From: Halalkalibacter alkalisediminis
Lineage (GTDB): Bacteria; Bacillota; Bacilli; Bacillales; Bacillaceae_D
DNA length: 64,000 nt
Assembly: GCF_028610705.1 (NCBI RefSeq)
Contig: NZ_JAQQWT010000016.1
Span: 33,212 to 97,211 of the forward strand
Direction of reading: 5' to 3'
The position numbers and the translations under genes are program-made. This document shows, one piece after another, positions 34,597 to 43,472 of the stretch. The notes under the pieces were generated by a model, which did no database searches, was not told the origin of the DNA, and saw nothing but the letters and a program-made list of their open reading frames with translations. How positions within the stretch are numbered: position 1 is the first letter of the stretch; each line of letters begins with the position of its first letter.

Positions 34597-35590
34597 TCAC
34601 TTGCATCTCTCGCTCGATATTGGTTAAATCTTTTTTACGAATAATGGTCGTATTGGTGTGATTCACAGTTGATTTAGGTTGAAAGTGGATCTCCTCCATT
34701 AAAATTTCAACACTTTTAAATCCCATTTCAAATGGTTCCTGGGCTACAATAGCCTGAATTTCATCCTTTTCCAGTAATTCAACTGTTTCTACGAGCGTAT
34801 CAAACGCAATGACGTACAAATCATTTTTTTTCGTTTTATGAATGGCAGCCACAATCCCACTACCGTCTAAAGCGCTAGTACCATAAAAAGCGTTAATTTC
34901 CTCATGTTGTTTTAATAATTGATAGGCTTTTTGTTCAGCCTCTAGTCGTGAAATATTTGATTCTTCGATCGCTACTACATTAATCCTGTCTACATCTTTT
35001 ATCATATCCATAAACCCTTGCACCCTTAGCTTTTGATGTTCTGAATCAAAGTTCCCTGTGATAATCCCAACATTTACTTTTCCTACAGTATCTTCAATGA
35101 TTGTCTTACCAGCTAGAATGCCAGAATAATAGTTATCCGTCCCTATGTATGCAGCTCGGTCGCTTGTAGGAGCATCCGTGTCGATCGTTATAACGGGGAT
35201 CCCTTTCTTTACAGCATCATTAATAATAGGAGAAAAATCTTCCTCACTTAAAGCCTGTGTAATAATCCCATCTACCTTTGAAGCAACAGCCATTTCCACA
35301 AGCTTAATATGTTCTTTCAAATTCGATCGTTTTGGACCTTTGTATTCAACATATACATCATAATATTTCTCTGCTTCCCTTGCCCCTTTTTCAACTAATC
35401 TCCAATAATCGTTATCTACCTCTTCACTTATTAATACAAAATGATAGCTAGGCAATTTTTCTTGTGTCTGCTGCATTAATTCATTGTCTATTGTAAATAA
35501 TTTCGAAATAGACATACTTATAAAAATAAATAATGTGATCGTTGTAAGCACACCAACTATGAATAGATAGAGCTTTAAATGACGATACAT
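34577..35590 (-). CDS. membrane-anchored sugar-binding sensor protein (periplasmic-binding-protein-like, LacI fold)
   Basis: The 337-residue protein has one N-terminal membrane anchor (residues about 8-30) and no lipobox. A type I periplasmic-binding domain follows, with the pattern YHFVLISEEVDNDYWR, VDGIITQAL, GIPVITIDTDAP, GTDNYYSGILAGK and FYGTSALDGSGIVAA. Such proteins (for example XylFII in clostridia) sense a monosaccharide outside and signal to a LytS-type kinase. It is the first gene of the sensor operon and overlaps the kinase gene. It is unrelated to the family 1 binding protein used for transport downstream. Confidence 0.88.
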   Translation of the reverse strand: MYRHLKLYLFIVGVLTTITLFIFISMSISKLFTIDNELMQQTQEKLPSYHFVLISEEVDNDYWRLVEKGAREAEKYYDVYVEYKGPKRSNLKEHIKLVEMAVASKVDGIITQALSEEDFSPIINDAVKKGIPVITIDTDAPTSDRAAYIGTDNYYSGILAGKTIIEDTVGKVNVGIITGNFDSEHQKLRVQGFMDMIKDVDRINVVAIEESNISRLEAEQKAYQLLKQHEEINAFYGTSALDGSGIVAAIHKTKKNDLYVIAFDTLVETVELLEKDEIQAIVAQEPFEMGFKSVEILMEEIHFQPKSTVNHTNTTIIRKKDLTNIEREMQVIGDTYD

Positions 35591-36080
35591 TCAATTCTCC
35601 CCTTTTACCATTTTATGTATGAAGTTAGGAGGAACTCTTTTATGATACGATTTATAGTTCGATTTCTGTTATGAATGAAAGCAAGTAGGACGAACGGAAG
35701 TATTGATTGAATATTCAGTCCTCTTAGTATAGAGATCGACCTATTTTTACAACTCCATCAAAAAGAGACAAAACCATACTTGTAACAAGTAGTCAGTTTT
35801 GCCGATTTAACAGTAACAACCCGATATGTACACGCTTTCTTATATATTACTATACGATATATAGATAAGCAACTTTTTCCAAACATTAAAAAAACTTCTA
35901 AACTGACTTTTAAGTAAGAGTTTCAATCTTATAGATTAAAGGTGCAGACTTATATATCCTTAAACTCTAAGTCTTTCTCCTTAATAATGGTTATATCCGA
36001 TATCGCTGTCATGGTTTATACTAGAATTAGTAGAGAAATCATTAATAATTTATATATCGTTTTTTAAAGGGGTAGAATCT
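35591..36080. other. intergenic region between sensor operon and plsY
   Basis: About 490 AT-rich bases with promoters of two divergent transcripts. I see no gene, strong repeat or convincing terminator; only short AT-rich -10-like words without matching -35 boxes. Confidence 0.5.
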
Positions 36081-36635
36081 ATGACATTTCTAATCTTCTG
36101 TATGATTGCATATATGATCGGTTCTGTACCTACTGGAAAGATCGTCTCTCGATTGAAGGGGATAGATATTCAAGCGATTGGAACGAAAAATATAGGAGCA
36201 AGCAATGTTTATTTAAATTTAGGGAAAAAAATGGCGATCCTTGTCTTAATTGGAGACATGGGGAAAGCGTTCTTAATGGTAACGTATGCTTCACAATATT
36301 TCAGTGTGGGTCAAACCATGTTTATCGGCTTGTGTGTGATTATTGGGAACTTGAAGTCTATGTTCTTAAATTTCACCGGTGGAAAAGGGATTGCGACTAG
36401 TTTAGGGATTTTCCTAGCAACAGAGCCGATCGCTTTATTCGTTTTAGGTTTCTTATGGTTGCTAGCTTTACTATTTAAGAAATATAGCTTACTCGCGGGT
36501 ATTGGCGCTATTCTATTAATTCCTTATCAATATGTTTGGTATGGCGAAATCATTGCTGTCCTATCGGTTTTTCTTATTATTTTATTTATGTTATTAAAAC
36601 ATCAGGAGAATTTTGTTTGGGCTCGAGTGAAGTAA
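36081..36635 (+). CDS. plsY: glycerol-3-phosphate acyltransferase PlsY
   Basis: The 184-residue integral membrane protein transfers the acyl group of acyl-phosphate to glycerol 3-phosphate, the first step of phospholipid synthesis. The PlsY signatures are present: GSVPTGKIVSRLKGIDI, GTKNIGASNV and the second motif FTGGKGIATSLGIFLA. The protein is slightly shorter than most PlsY. Bacillus genomes carry one housekeeping copy (yneS) near parE; this copy stands alone between unrelated genes and may be a second paralog. The ribosome site AAGGGG precedes the ATG. Confidence 0.9.
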   Translation: MTFLIFCMIAYMIGSVPTGKIVSRLKGIDIQAIGTKNIGASNVYLNLGKKMAILVLIGDMGKAFLMVTYASQYFSVGQTMFIGLCVIIGNLKSMFLNFTGGKGIATSLGIFLATEPIALFVLGFLWLLALLFKKYSLLAGIGAILLIPYQYVWYGEIIAVLSVFLIILFMLLKHQENFVWARVK

Positions 36636-36663
36636 GGATGTTTCATTAAATGATTTGTATAAA

Positions 36664-36702
36664 GACTTCCCCCCGTGCACGAATGCACGGGGGGAAGTTT
36701 TT
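36664..36702 (+). terminator. terminator of plsY
   Basis: ACTTCCCCCCGTGCA and TGCACGGGGGGAAGT form a perfect 15-bp GC-rich stem with the tetraloop CGAA, followed by TTTTTCC. It probably also serves the convergent kinase gene. Confidence 0.92.
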
Positions 36703-36741
36703 CCTTATAGCTTCCAGAAACCTAGCAACTCCTTAAGAACC

Positions 36742-38418
36742 TTACTTAGGAATAGGTAGATACACGTCAATAATCGTTCCTTTATGTTCTTCACTTGATA
36801 TTACAATCGAACCATTGTGATTTTCTATTATTTTTTTGCTTACCATGAATCCGAGACCTGTTCCTTTTTCTTTAGTTGTATAGAAAGGTTGTCCAAGCTT
36901 AGACAAGATAGATTTGGATATCCCTATTCCTTGATCAATAAAGCTAATGACAATCTCATCTTTCATGTTACTCTGAGCTTTTATTAGTAATTCTCCTCCA
37001 CTCGGCATGGACTCAATCGCATTTTTAATCATATTGATGCACACCTGCTTAAATTGATTCTCTTCACACCTGACTAGGATCTCATTTGAATCAAATTGCG
37101 TGTTGATTTGTACATTGTTCAAATGAGCTTGCGCATCCAATAACGTAATGACATCCTTAATGACGATCAAAATATCCTTTGTCTCAAAATGAGTGACTTG
37201 TGGTTTGGAGAGCATTAAAAGTTCAGTCAAAATTAATTCAATCCGATCTATCTCTGATTTGATGATGTCGTAATACTTCTTTTTTTCTTCAAAATGATCA
37301 GAGTGTAAAAGTTGAAGAAACCCTTTAACCGAAGTGATCGGATTGCGTATTTCATGGGCAATACCCGCAGCCAATTCACCAGCAATCGATAGTTTCTCCG
37401 TCTTAATTAATAAGTCTTGAGCCTGTTTACTCTCCGTGATATCGCGAACGATAACCGCTCGTCCATTAAATTTGCCCTCTTTGTCCAACAATGAAAAGCT
37501 CGATAAGAGTACATGAAGGTTACGACCATCCTTGGTAATTCTAACCGTCTCATACCCATCGACATTTACACCTAATGCGCCTAAACTTCTATTACGATTC
37601 ACTTCATACCTTTTCTCTTCTGGAATTGACGGTATGTCGTTGGCATTCAAACCTAATACTTCATTTTTGAACCAGCCAAAAACATCCTCAAACGCCTTGT
37701 TTACGGTAATTAACTTATCATCTCTATCAAAAATCAAAATAGGGTCTAAATTTTGTTGAATAAAGGATTGGAGTTGATGCTTAGTTGCTTTTAACTCCCC
37801 CTCCATTTTTTGATGTTCTTCCTTTCCATACTTGAACGGAGGGATGACCTCTCTTTTTTGATAGAGACTGGATTTGACCAATGAACCATCAGTCATAAAG
37901 TATTCATGATTCCCTAATAACCTATTTTGCAAGGAAGCTGAGATCTGATGGCCATTATAAGCACAAACAGATATTAGTTTAGCTTCACGCACGCAATGAT
38001 CTGCCCTATTTTCAAATTCCTCGAGTTTGGAAATAATATCATCTTGTTCTTTCCATACAACATTTGACCAAGTTCGAATGGGAATTTCTTGATCTCGTAA
38101 TGGTTCTAAAAGCATAGTGAAGTGCTTTACAATACTCTCACTTTGAAAATCTTCAAATAAACAATAGAATTCATAATTATCAACATATTGAATAAGATCT
38201 ATTTCTCTAATCGATAATACTTCCTGAAGTCTCTGATAAATGAGTTTGTAATTTGCCTTATTATCAATGATTAAAAGATGGTGCCCCTGTTCCATACCCG
38301 TAACAATAAAAGAAACGGCATTCTCTATATAACTCTCAGCTTCATCGTAAACATATAAGATATGACCCTGATTTGAGACTTGTATCATTTTGGTTAGTTG
38401 TATGATGTTCTGTTTCAT
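36742..38418 (-). CDS. MEDS-PAS sensor histidine kinase (sporulation-kinase-like)
   Basis: The 558-residue soluble kinase has an N-terminal MEDS-type domain (about 10-190: GHILYVYDEAESYIENAVSFI), a PAS domain (about 205-335: QQNLDPILIFDRDDKL), a HisKA domain with the phosphoacceptor in GIAHEIRNPITSVKGF, and a HATPase domain with DQGIGI and GTGLGFMVSKK. It has no membrane segment and no adjacent response regulator. Orphan PAS kinases of this shape in Bacillus often feed the Spo0 phosphorelay. That function is inferred, as the MEDS ligand is unknown. Confidence 0.88.
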   Translation of the reverse strand: MKQNIIQLTKMIQVSNQGHILYVYDEAESYIENAVSFIVTGMEQGHHLLIIDNKANYKLIYQRLQEVLSIREIDLIQYVDNYEFYCLFEDFQSESIVKHFTMLLEPLRDQEIPIRTWSNVVWKEQDDIISKLEEFENRADHCVREAKLISVCAYNGHQISASLQNRLLGNHEYFMTDGSLVKSSLYQKREVIPPFKYGKEEHQKMEGELKATKHQLQSFIQQNLDPILIFDRDDKLITVNKAFEDVFGWFKNEVLGLNANDIPSIPEEKRYEVNRNRSLGALGVNVDGYETVRITKDGRNLHVLLSSFSLLDKEGKFNGRAVIVRDITESKQAQDLLIKTEKLSIAGELAAGIAHEIRNPITSVKGFLQLLHSDHFEEKKKYYDIIKSEIDRIELILTELLMLSKPQVTHFETKDILIVIKDVITLLDAQAHLNNVQINTQFDSNEILVRCEENQFKQVCINMIKNAIESMPSGGELLIKAQSNMKDEIVISFIDQGIGISKSILSKLGQPFYTTKEKGTGLGFMVSKKIIENHNGSIVISSEEHKGTIIDVYLPIPK

Positions 38419-38812
38419 TTCATCCCATCCCTCTCATATGAATACTATAATGTTCATCTCCATAAAACCTATAATGCCTTTACCTTTTCAACTTTATTTG
38501 TGTATAAGATGGAGGGATGTGGAATGGTTTTATCTCAAAATTATTTTCTTCACGTCTACTCTTTACTCCATCCAATCGTAAATCACGGCTTAACTAAATC
38601 CTTCCTTTCATCATACCATGTCATTTCCTACATTTTCTTTTTTTTTCACTATGAATTCAATTATTCTTATCTACATCGCCCACTCTTTTCTCTCTATAAA
38701 AAACAACATCTTCCATGTACTAAATTTTTCTTTGTATGAAGGTTTGACTACCTTAAAATTCGGGTAAAAGTAAGAAAAAAGGTATAGTATAGCCATTTTA
38801 GGAGTGAAAGCG
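38419..38812. other. intergenic region upstream of kinase and small protein
   Basis: About 390 AT-rich bases. Open frames of 63 and 113 codons on the plus strand lack ribosome sites and have the Phe/Ser/Tyr-rich composition of chance translation, so I do not call genes. Divergent promoters must lie here. Confidence 0.5.
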
Positions 38813-39172
38813 GTGTTTTTAAAAGACAATTGGAAAGTAGTTTGGCAAGGAATTGAATATCATGTAGGTATCATAGAGCGATTAGATGGCCTTCAAGTTT
38901 TAAAGAGAAACGATGATGATTTTTTTATTGCACTGGTTGAACATCCAATTTCCAAAGTGAAAGTAAAGGAACTAGGATTAAAATATAACCATATTTACTT
39001 TATCTACACATACCAAGAATATAAGCACGAGCCTTACCGTGTAGTATGCTATAGAAATAAAAAAATCATCACCTCAGATACTACGTGGTTAAGTCTTATG
39101 GATGTACTGAAATATTTATATGATGGCTTTGGGTTTGATTTAGAAGAGGAATACGAGTTAATAAGTGAGTAA
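38813..39172 (+). CDS. small protein of unknown function
   Basis: A 119-residue acidic-C-terminal protein without signal peptide or membrane segment. The likely start is GTG at 38813, 8 bases after AGGAG; the frame's earlier GTG at 38804 overlaps that ribosome site. Alternating beta-like stretches (WKVVWQGIEYHVGIIE, HIYFIYTYQEY, PYRVVCYRNKKIIT) suggest a small beta-rich fold. I do not recognise the family. It is followed by a strong terminator and is monocistronic. Confidence 0.65.
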   Translation: MFLKDNWKVVWQGIEYHVGIIERLDGLQVLKRNDDDFFIALVEHPISKVKVKELGLKYNHIYFIYTYQEYKHEPYRVVCYRNKKIITSDTTWLSLMDVLKYLYDGFGFDLEEEYELISE

Positions 39173-39178
39173 TGTAAA

Positions 39179-39226
39179 AAAGGTGTCTGACCCACTGAGT
39201 GCTTTAAAGCGGGTCAGACACCTCTT
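39179..39226. terminator. bidirectional terminator
   Basis: AGGTGTCTGACCC and GGGTCAGACACCT form a 13-bp stem around a loop of about 17 bases, with A-rich and T-rich outer flanks. It sits between the convergent small gene and the channel gene. The stem resembles other terminators in the window. Confidence 0.85.
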
Positions 39227-39233
39227 ATGTGGT

Positions 39234-40067
39234 TTAATTATTTCTTCCCTCTAGAATCAGTTGTTTAATTTCTTGAATATCTCTCTTTAGTTCTTGATTT
39301 TCTTTGTGTAATCGATTCATCTGTTCCTTTTGAATCGCTTCGTCATCCTGGCCCAAATAGCTTAAAATGACGGCAACAACAAGGTTTAAAATAACCAATG
39401 CTCCGATGATGATAAAGGAGACAAAGTAGGCCCAAGCCCACGGTATCTCATGAATAACCGGTCTTGCTACTTGGCTAGCCCACGATTCAAACGTTACGAC
39501 CTGCAGCAAAGTAAAGAGCGCAGTATGAAAACTCCCAAAGAACTCATACGGAAGAACCTCACTAAAAAAGGTTGTTCCTATAATCGCATAAATCGAGAAA
39601 ATCAAAATCGATAGCCCTAGAATCCCCGTTAACGCTGGAATGGATTTCATCAATGAGTCTATAATTTTCCGTAATGCCGGAATCGCTGGAATCATCCTTA
39701 TTAAACGCAATACCCTTATTAACCTCAACACGCTAACGAAAGGCGTTGAGTAAAATAATAAACTACCTATGACAATGCCAAAATCAAACATATTCCATCT
39801 ATCAGAGAAATATCCTCTGAAACCGAGACCAATGACTTTAATAAGTAGCTCGATTACAAAAATCCAAACAATGATTTTATCTATGGCTAGCAGTAAACTA
39901 TTACCAGTTACATACGTCTCGGATACGATAATAAGACCGTTGAATAGGATCATTCCTATCACAATCGGCTGAAAATATTTATGCTCCACTAACTGTCTAA
40001 ACATCTCTCTTAAGGAGCTTTGATTATTCACTTCTTCTTTTCTATTTAATTCCATTGTCTCTCCCAC
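39234..40067 (-). CDS. bacterial voltage-gated sodium channel (NaChBac family)
   Basis: The 277-residue single-repeat channel, close to the 274 residues of NaChBac, should form homotetramers. S1-S3 occupy about 34-110. S4 at about 112-135 (VLRLIRVLRLIRMIPAIPALRKI) has Arg at every third position. The pore has the selectivity filter TFESWAS (192-198), equivalent to TLESWAS of NaChBac, and S6 (FIIIGALVILNLVVAVIL) is followed by a C-terminal coiled coil (RLHKENQELKRDIQEIKQL). It admits Na+ on depolarisation and in alkaliphilic Bacillus supports motility and pH homeostasis. The start may be GTG at 40067 or ATG at 40055. Confidence 0.93.
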   Translation of the reverse strand: MGETMELNRKEEVNNQSSLREMFRQLVEHKYFQPIVIGMILFNGLIIVSETYVTGNSLLLAIDKIIVWIFVIELLIKVIGLGFRGYFSDRWNMFDFGIVIGSLLFYSTPFVSVLRLIRVLRLIRMIPAIPALRKIIDSLMKSIPALTGILGLSILIFSIYAIIGTTFFSEVLPYEFFGSFHTALFTLLQVVTFESWASQVARPVIHEIPWAWAYFVSFIIIGALVILNLVVAVILSYLGQDDEAIQKEQMNRLHKENQELKRDIQEIKQLILEGRNN

Positions 40068-40797
40068 TTTTCCCTTCTATCCATATGCTTACTCTATCTA
40101 GTATTATACCAGTTTACGATTAGAATCATGACTATAGCATACAAAATACTATATTCCAATTGATGACAATATTATGAACACCAAAAAGCAAACAATAGTA
40201 AGCTGTTCTCCCTAAGTTCTTGTCCACCGTTCCTTGTAAGTAAAGTATATGATATGGTACATGTATGGAGATTTGATTTTTTTGTTCCTTTTTATTGTCC
40301 ATCATAATGCGTTCATAGCTTTAATGAATCCTCTAGAACTATAATACACTCTTATTACCTAAGGATAGATCAAAATCGCTAGAAATTTACACTTCAACTG
40401 TCTATACAAAAGGTTCCTGATTTTACTTTAAAGTCTACCTTTTCAAATGTCAGACATACTTTCCTAAACAAAATGCTATTAACACCCCACAATTGAACGT
40501 GCATATTAAATATATCTTTCCATGTCATATATTCGAAAAATCTAGGAAGGAACTTACTATTAATGTACCTTTTATTTCCAGGTTTCCAGGTTTCCAGTAC
40601 CTGAACCCTAATAAATGTGCATGGGATCGGCATTATTTAAATAATATTCAGGTACGATATATGACCAAAAATCTTCATTTTTAAAGTTTATTTTTAATGT
40701 TAACATGTCTTCGGTTTCTGTTACCCGACAACCAGTGCATAAGTAAAACACTTTAAGAAAAAACTAATTCTGAATAACTTTAAAGGGGGGGATCGTA
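40068..40797. other. intergenic region upstream of the sodium channel gene
   Basis: About 730 AT-rich bases with no supported gene. Open frames of 60-79 codons here lack ribosome sites. The only repeat noted is a short tandem GGTTTCCA at 40581-40597. Confidence 0.5.
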
Positions 40798-40950
40798 TTG
40801 GCAACTGGAAAGAGCTTTAATCATAAGAAAAAAAGTCATCCCGGTGCATTTCCAAAAGGAAGCGAAATGAAAAAACCGAAAAATAATATAGAAGAAGATG
40901 GATATTTGGTGACAAAAGAGGCTTTTAGAAATCGTGTGACGGAAGAGTAA
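40798..40950 (+). CDS. small basic protein, 50 residues, TTG start
   Basis: A strong ribosome site (AAAGGGGGGGATC) stands 5 or so bases before TTG at 40798, and the frame runs to TAA at 40950. The product (MATGKSFNHKKKSHPG..., ending RNRVTEE) is hydrophilic: a basic first half and an acidic second half. It has no signal peptide. It resembles in character the many small basic proteins of Bacillus, several linked to sporulation, but I do not recognise the family. A terminator-like hairpin follows at 40978. Confidence 0.62.
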   Translation: MATGKSFNHKKKSHPGAFPKGSEMKKPKNNIEEDGYLVTKEAFRNRVTEE

Positions 40951-40977
40951 AAAAATAGTCATGGTAAGTCCCTAGGA

Positions 40978-41035
40978 ATTAAGTGCCTCTTTCCAGTGTA
41001 GTAATGCTTTACTATACTGGAGTCAGGCACGTTTT
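40978..41035 (+). terminator. terminator after the 50-residue gene
   Basis: AAGTGCCT...TCCAGTGTAGTAA pairs with the region containing TATACTGGA...AGGCAC with small internal loops, and TTTTTT follows. It belongs to the same stem type as other terminators in the window (outer AGTGCCT/AGGCAC). Confidence 0.72.
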
Positions 41036-41138
41036 TTATACTAACAAAGCCCATAGCTTCTGAATTGATCCGTTTCCTATCTCGTTTTATTATAAAACAT
41101 TTACTTCGATCGAAACAAATGAACTGAGTGCCTTTATC

Positions 41139-41288
41139 ATGTCATATGAACCTCGTAATTTTAAGGCGGATGAAATAATCATTTTTGTACACAAAAAAGT
41201 TCCCAGTGATTTATGCTTTGACCCTGATACTATAAACTACACTTATAGGCAGTATTTAAGCGTTCATTGGTCTAATAGTGAAATCTAG
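41139..41288 (+). CDS. possible small open frame or gene fragment, 49 residues
   Basis: The frame MSYEPRNFKADEIIIFVHKK... ends at TAG 41286-41288, and is open about 25 codons further upstream with coding-like composition (FYYKTFTSIETNELSAF). No good ribosome site precedes the ATG. It abuts a pseudogene. It could be the tail of a decayed gene; I do not recognise it. Confidence 0.25.
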   Translation: MSYEPRNFKADEIIIFVHKKVPSDLCFDPDTINYTYRQYLSVHWSNSEI

Positions 41289-41289
41289 A

Positions 41290-42033
41290 TCAATGACCAT
41301 CTCCCACTTCAGTATCGACAAGCTCAAACGAGATTCGATATGGCTTAAAGTGAACATGTTTGTTAATTGCATAAAGGTCGTGAGGTGCACATAAGAAGAG
41401 TGCTAGCGATTCGTGGTACACATAGCGGTCAATTTCCTTCGCTTTATCGAGTAATTTCTGCATATTCGTTTGATTTGTCATGGAATGGAAATAATTCTTC
41501 AAATCGTGGTAGTTTAGGACCAGCCCGTAGTGAACCATCTGAGCCCAATAATTCCCGATGAAAAAAGGCTGGTGTGCCTTCATAAAATAACGTATAAGGA
41601 GCTGGATCCGCAATACTCTTCCACTAGGCCAATTGGCGTCTTGAAAAAGTTGATGTGCATGACTAGGATTAAACTCGACTGGAGATAAATCGTCCGGAAA
41701 ATCAAACGCTCACGGTGGCGTTAATGCCGGAATAGGTTCTGCATAACCGTAAAAGGCGTTACGTATGATTTCTTCACGATTTACTGCAAGATTTAAAGCG
41801 AAACGAAGCTTACGCTCATTAAAATTCACATCATGTTGAAAACGATTAAATAATCCTGCTACTACCCGATTTCCACCAACAGTGACGAGCTTTGCATATG
41901 GAGATACGCTTACTTGGCTTGCTTTTTCCGGTAAGACATTTGAGACAATGTCAACCTCACCCTCCATATTCATACTTAAATGTAAGGCTTGCTCTTTTGT
42001 AAGATCGTTTCGAAAGACAACTCGCTTTAATGT
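41290..42033 (-). pseudogene. relic of a peptide/oligopeptide ABC transporter binding protein (SBP_bac_5)
   Basis: Two stretches in the same minus-strand frame are separated by one TGA (41710-41712). The upstream part contains KLVTVGGNRVVAGLFNRFQH, ERKLRFALNLAVNREEII and YGYAEPIPALTPP. The downstream part resumes AFDFPDDLSPVEFNP, then SGRVLRIQLLIRY, and ends VHFKPYRISFELVDTEVG. This is the C-terminal half of an OppA/DppA-type family 5 binding protein; TGA most likely replaces Trp (TPPWAF). The N-terminal half, signal peptide and start are missing; the homology stops where the melA terminator begins. It is not expressed as a functional receptor. Confidence 0.8.
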
Positions 42034-42056
42034 GATTTCACAAAATAAAAAAACAA

Positions 42057-42106
42057 AAAAAGTGTCCCAACTCCTCACTTCTGTGAGCTTGGAGACACCC
42101 TTTTTC
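42057..42106 (-). terminator. terminator of the mel operon
   Basis: GTGTCTCCAAGCTCAC pairs with GTGAGGAGTTGGGACAC on the minus strand with small mismatches, and a long T-run follows. It lies about 10 bases after the melA stop. Confidence 0.82.
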
Positions 42107-42116
42107 ACCTTATTGA

Positions 42117-43418
42117 TTAACGATAATTCGGTAGCCAATCTCCATGCGCCTCGATTAGTTCATCACACATAGCAATGATGTCATCCATCGACAACTCTGC
42201 ATTCGTGTGTGGATCTAAAAGAGCTGCTTGGTAAATATGTTCCTTTTTCAATGTCAGAGCCGCTTCAATCGTTAGTAGTTGCGTATTAATATTTGTACGG
42301 TTCAACCCAGCTAATTGTTCAGGAAGATCACCAATGTAGCAAGGAATGATTCCGTTCCGGTCTACTACGCAAGGCACTTCAACACATGCATTTTTCGGTA
42401 AATTTGAGATCAATCCACCTGTATTTAACACATTACCTCCAAATTTAAATGGTATATTCGTTTCCATTGCTTCAATGATGTATGAACCATATTCATGTGA
42501 TCGCGCGTGTGTTAATTGTGTATTACTAACCATCTCCTCGCGCATGTCTTCCCAGTTTTTGATTTGATTCACACAACGATGAGGATATTCATCTAAAGGA
42601 ATATTGAAACGGTCGATCAACTCTGGGTAGCGGTCTTTAATGAAATATGGATGGTATTCAGCATTATGCTCGGATGATTCCGTCACATAGTAACCAAATT
42701 TATCCATTAACTCAAAGCGCACCATATCATCATGCTTTATTTTTTGTTTTTCTTTAGCTCGTTTTTTAATCTCTGGATAAAGGTCTTTTCCATCCTTTTT
42801 CACTTCTAAGAGCCAAGCCATATGGTTGATCCCAGCAATTTTTTCTTCTACACCCGTTGAATCCATATCGAGTGATTGGAATAAGTGGTCTGTACAAACT
42901 TGGACGCTGTGACATAATCCAATTGTCTTGATATTAGTGAAGCGTAGCATCGCCCCTGTTAGCGAAGCCATTGGATTCGTGTAATTTAAAAACCACGCAT
43001 CCGGGCAAACTTCTTCCATATCTTTTGCAAAATCAAGCAAGACAGGAATCGTGCGTAAGCTGCGGAATAGACCTCCGATTCCAATTGTATCTGCGATCGT
43101 TTGGCGTAAGCCATATTTTTTAGGAATTTCAAAATCGATCACGGTACTCGGCTCATACCCTCCGATTTGAACGGCATTGATGACATACTTTGCATTTGTT
43201 AACGCTTCTTTGCGATTTAAGTAAGACTTCACCTTAATAGATGGATTGTATTTACGAGCTAAGTTCAGTAACATTTGTTCGGAATCTTTTAATCTCGTTT
43301 CGTCAATATCGTGTAAAGCAAATTCAAATCCGTTTAAAGCAGGAACAAACATGCAATCTCCTAATACATTTTTAGCAAATACCGTACTTCCAGCTCCAAT
43401 GAACGTAATTTTAGACAT
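42117..43418 (-). CDS. melA: alpha-galactosidase, glycoside hydrolase family 4 (MelA)
   Basis: The 433-residue cytoplasmic enzyme uses NAD and Mn2+ to hydrolyse alpha-galactosides such as melibiose. The Rossmann motif FIGAGSTVFAKN lies at residues 6-17. NPMAS around 148 and the metal ligands in LCHSVQ (Cys169, His170) are visible; CHSV is the form typical of alpha-galactosidases within GH4. The length equals that of B. subtilis MelA. It is the last gene of melE-melD-melC-melA, with ribosome site GAGGAGG, and imported sugar is its substrate. Confidence 0.92.
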   Translation of the reverse strand: MSKITFIGAGSTVFAKNVLGDCMFVPALNGFEFALHDIDETRLKDSEQMLLNLARKYNPSIKVKSYLNRKEALTNAKYVINAVQIGGYEPSTVIDFEIPKKYGLRQTIADTIGIGGLFRSLRTIPVLLDFAKDMEEVCPDAWFLNYTNPMASLTGAMLRFTNIKTIGLCHSVQVCTDHLFQSLDMDSTGVEEKIAGINHMAWLLEVKKDGKDLYPEIKKRAKEKQKIKHDDMVRFELMDKFGYYVTESSEHNAEYHPYFIKDRYPELIDRFNIPLDEYPHRCVNQIKNWEDMREEMVSNTQLTHARSHEYGSYIIEAMETNIPFKFGGNVLNTGGLISNLPKNACVEVPCVVDRNGIIPCYIGDLPEQLAGLNRTNINTQLLTIEAALTLKKEHIYQAALLDPHTNAELSMDDIIAMCDELIEAHGDWLPNYR

Positions 43419-43472
43419 TTAAAGTCCTCCTCTAGGTAATCTTAGAATTTGTTATAAGGTAATACTCAAAAA

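Noticed and set aside
38390..38739. Open frames of 63 and 113 codons upstream of the small unknown gene
   Set aside because: No ribosome site, Phe/Tyr/Ser-rich chance composition and overlap with the kinase start region.
40581..40597. Tandem GGTTTCCAGGTTTCCAG as a repeat array
   Set aside because: Only two units and no further copies; not a CRISPR or regulatory array.
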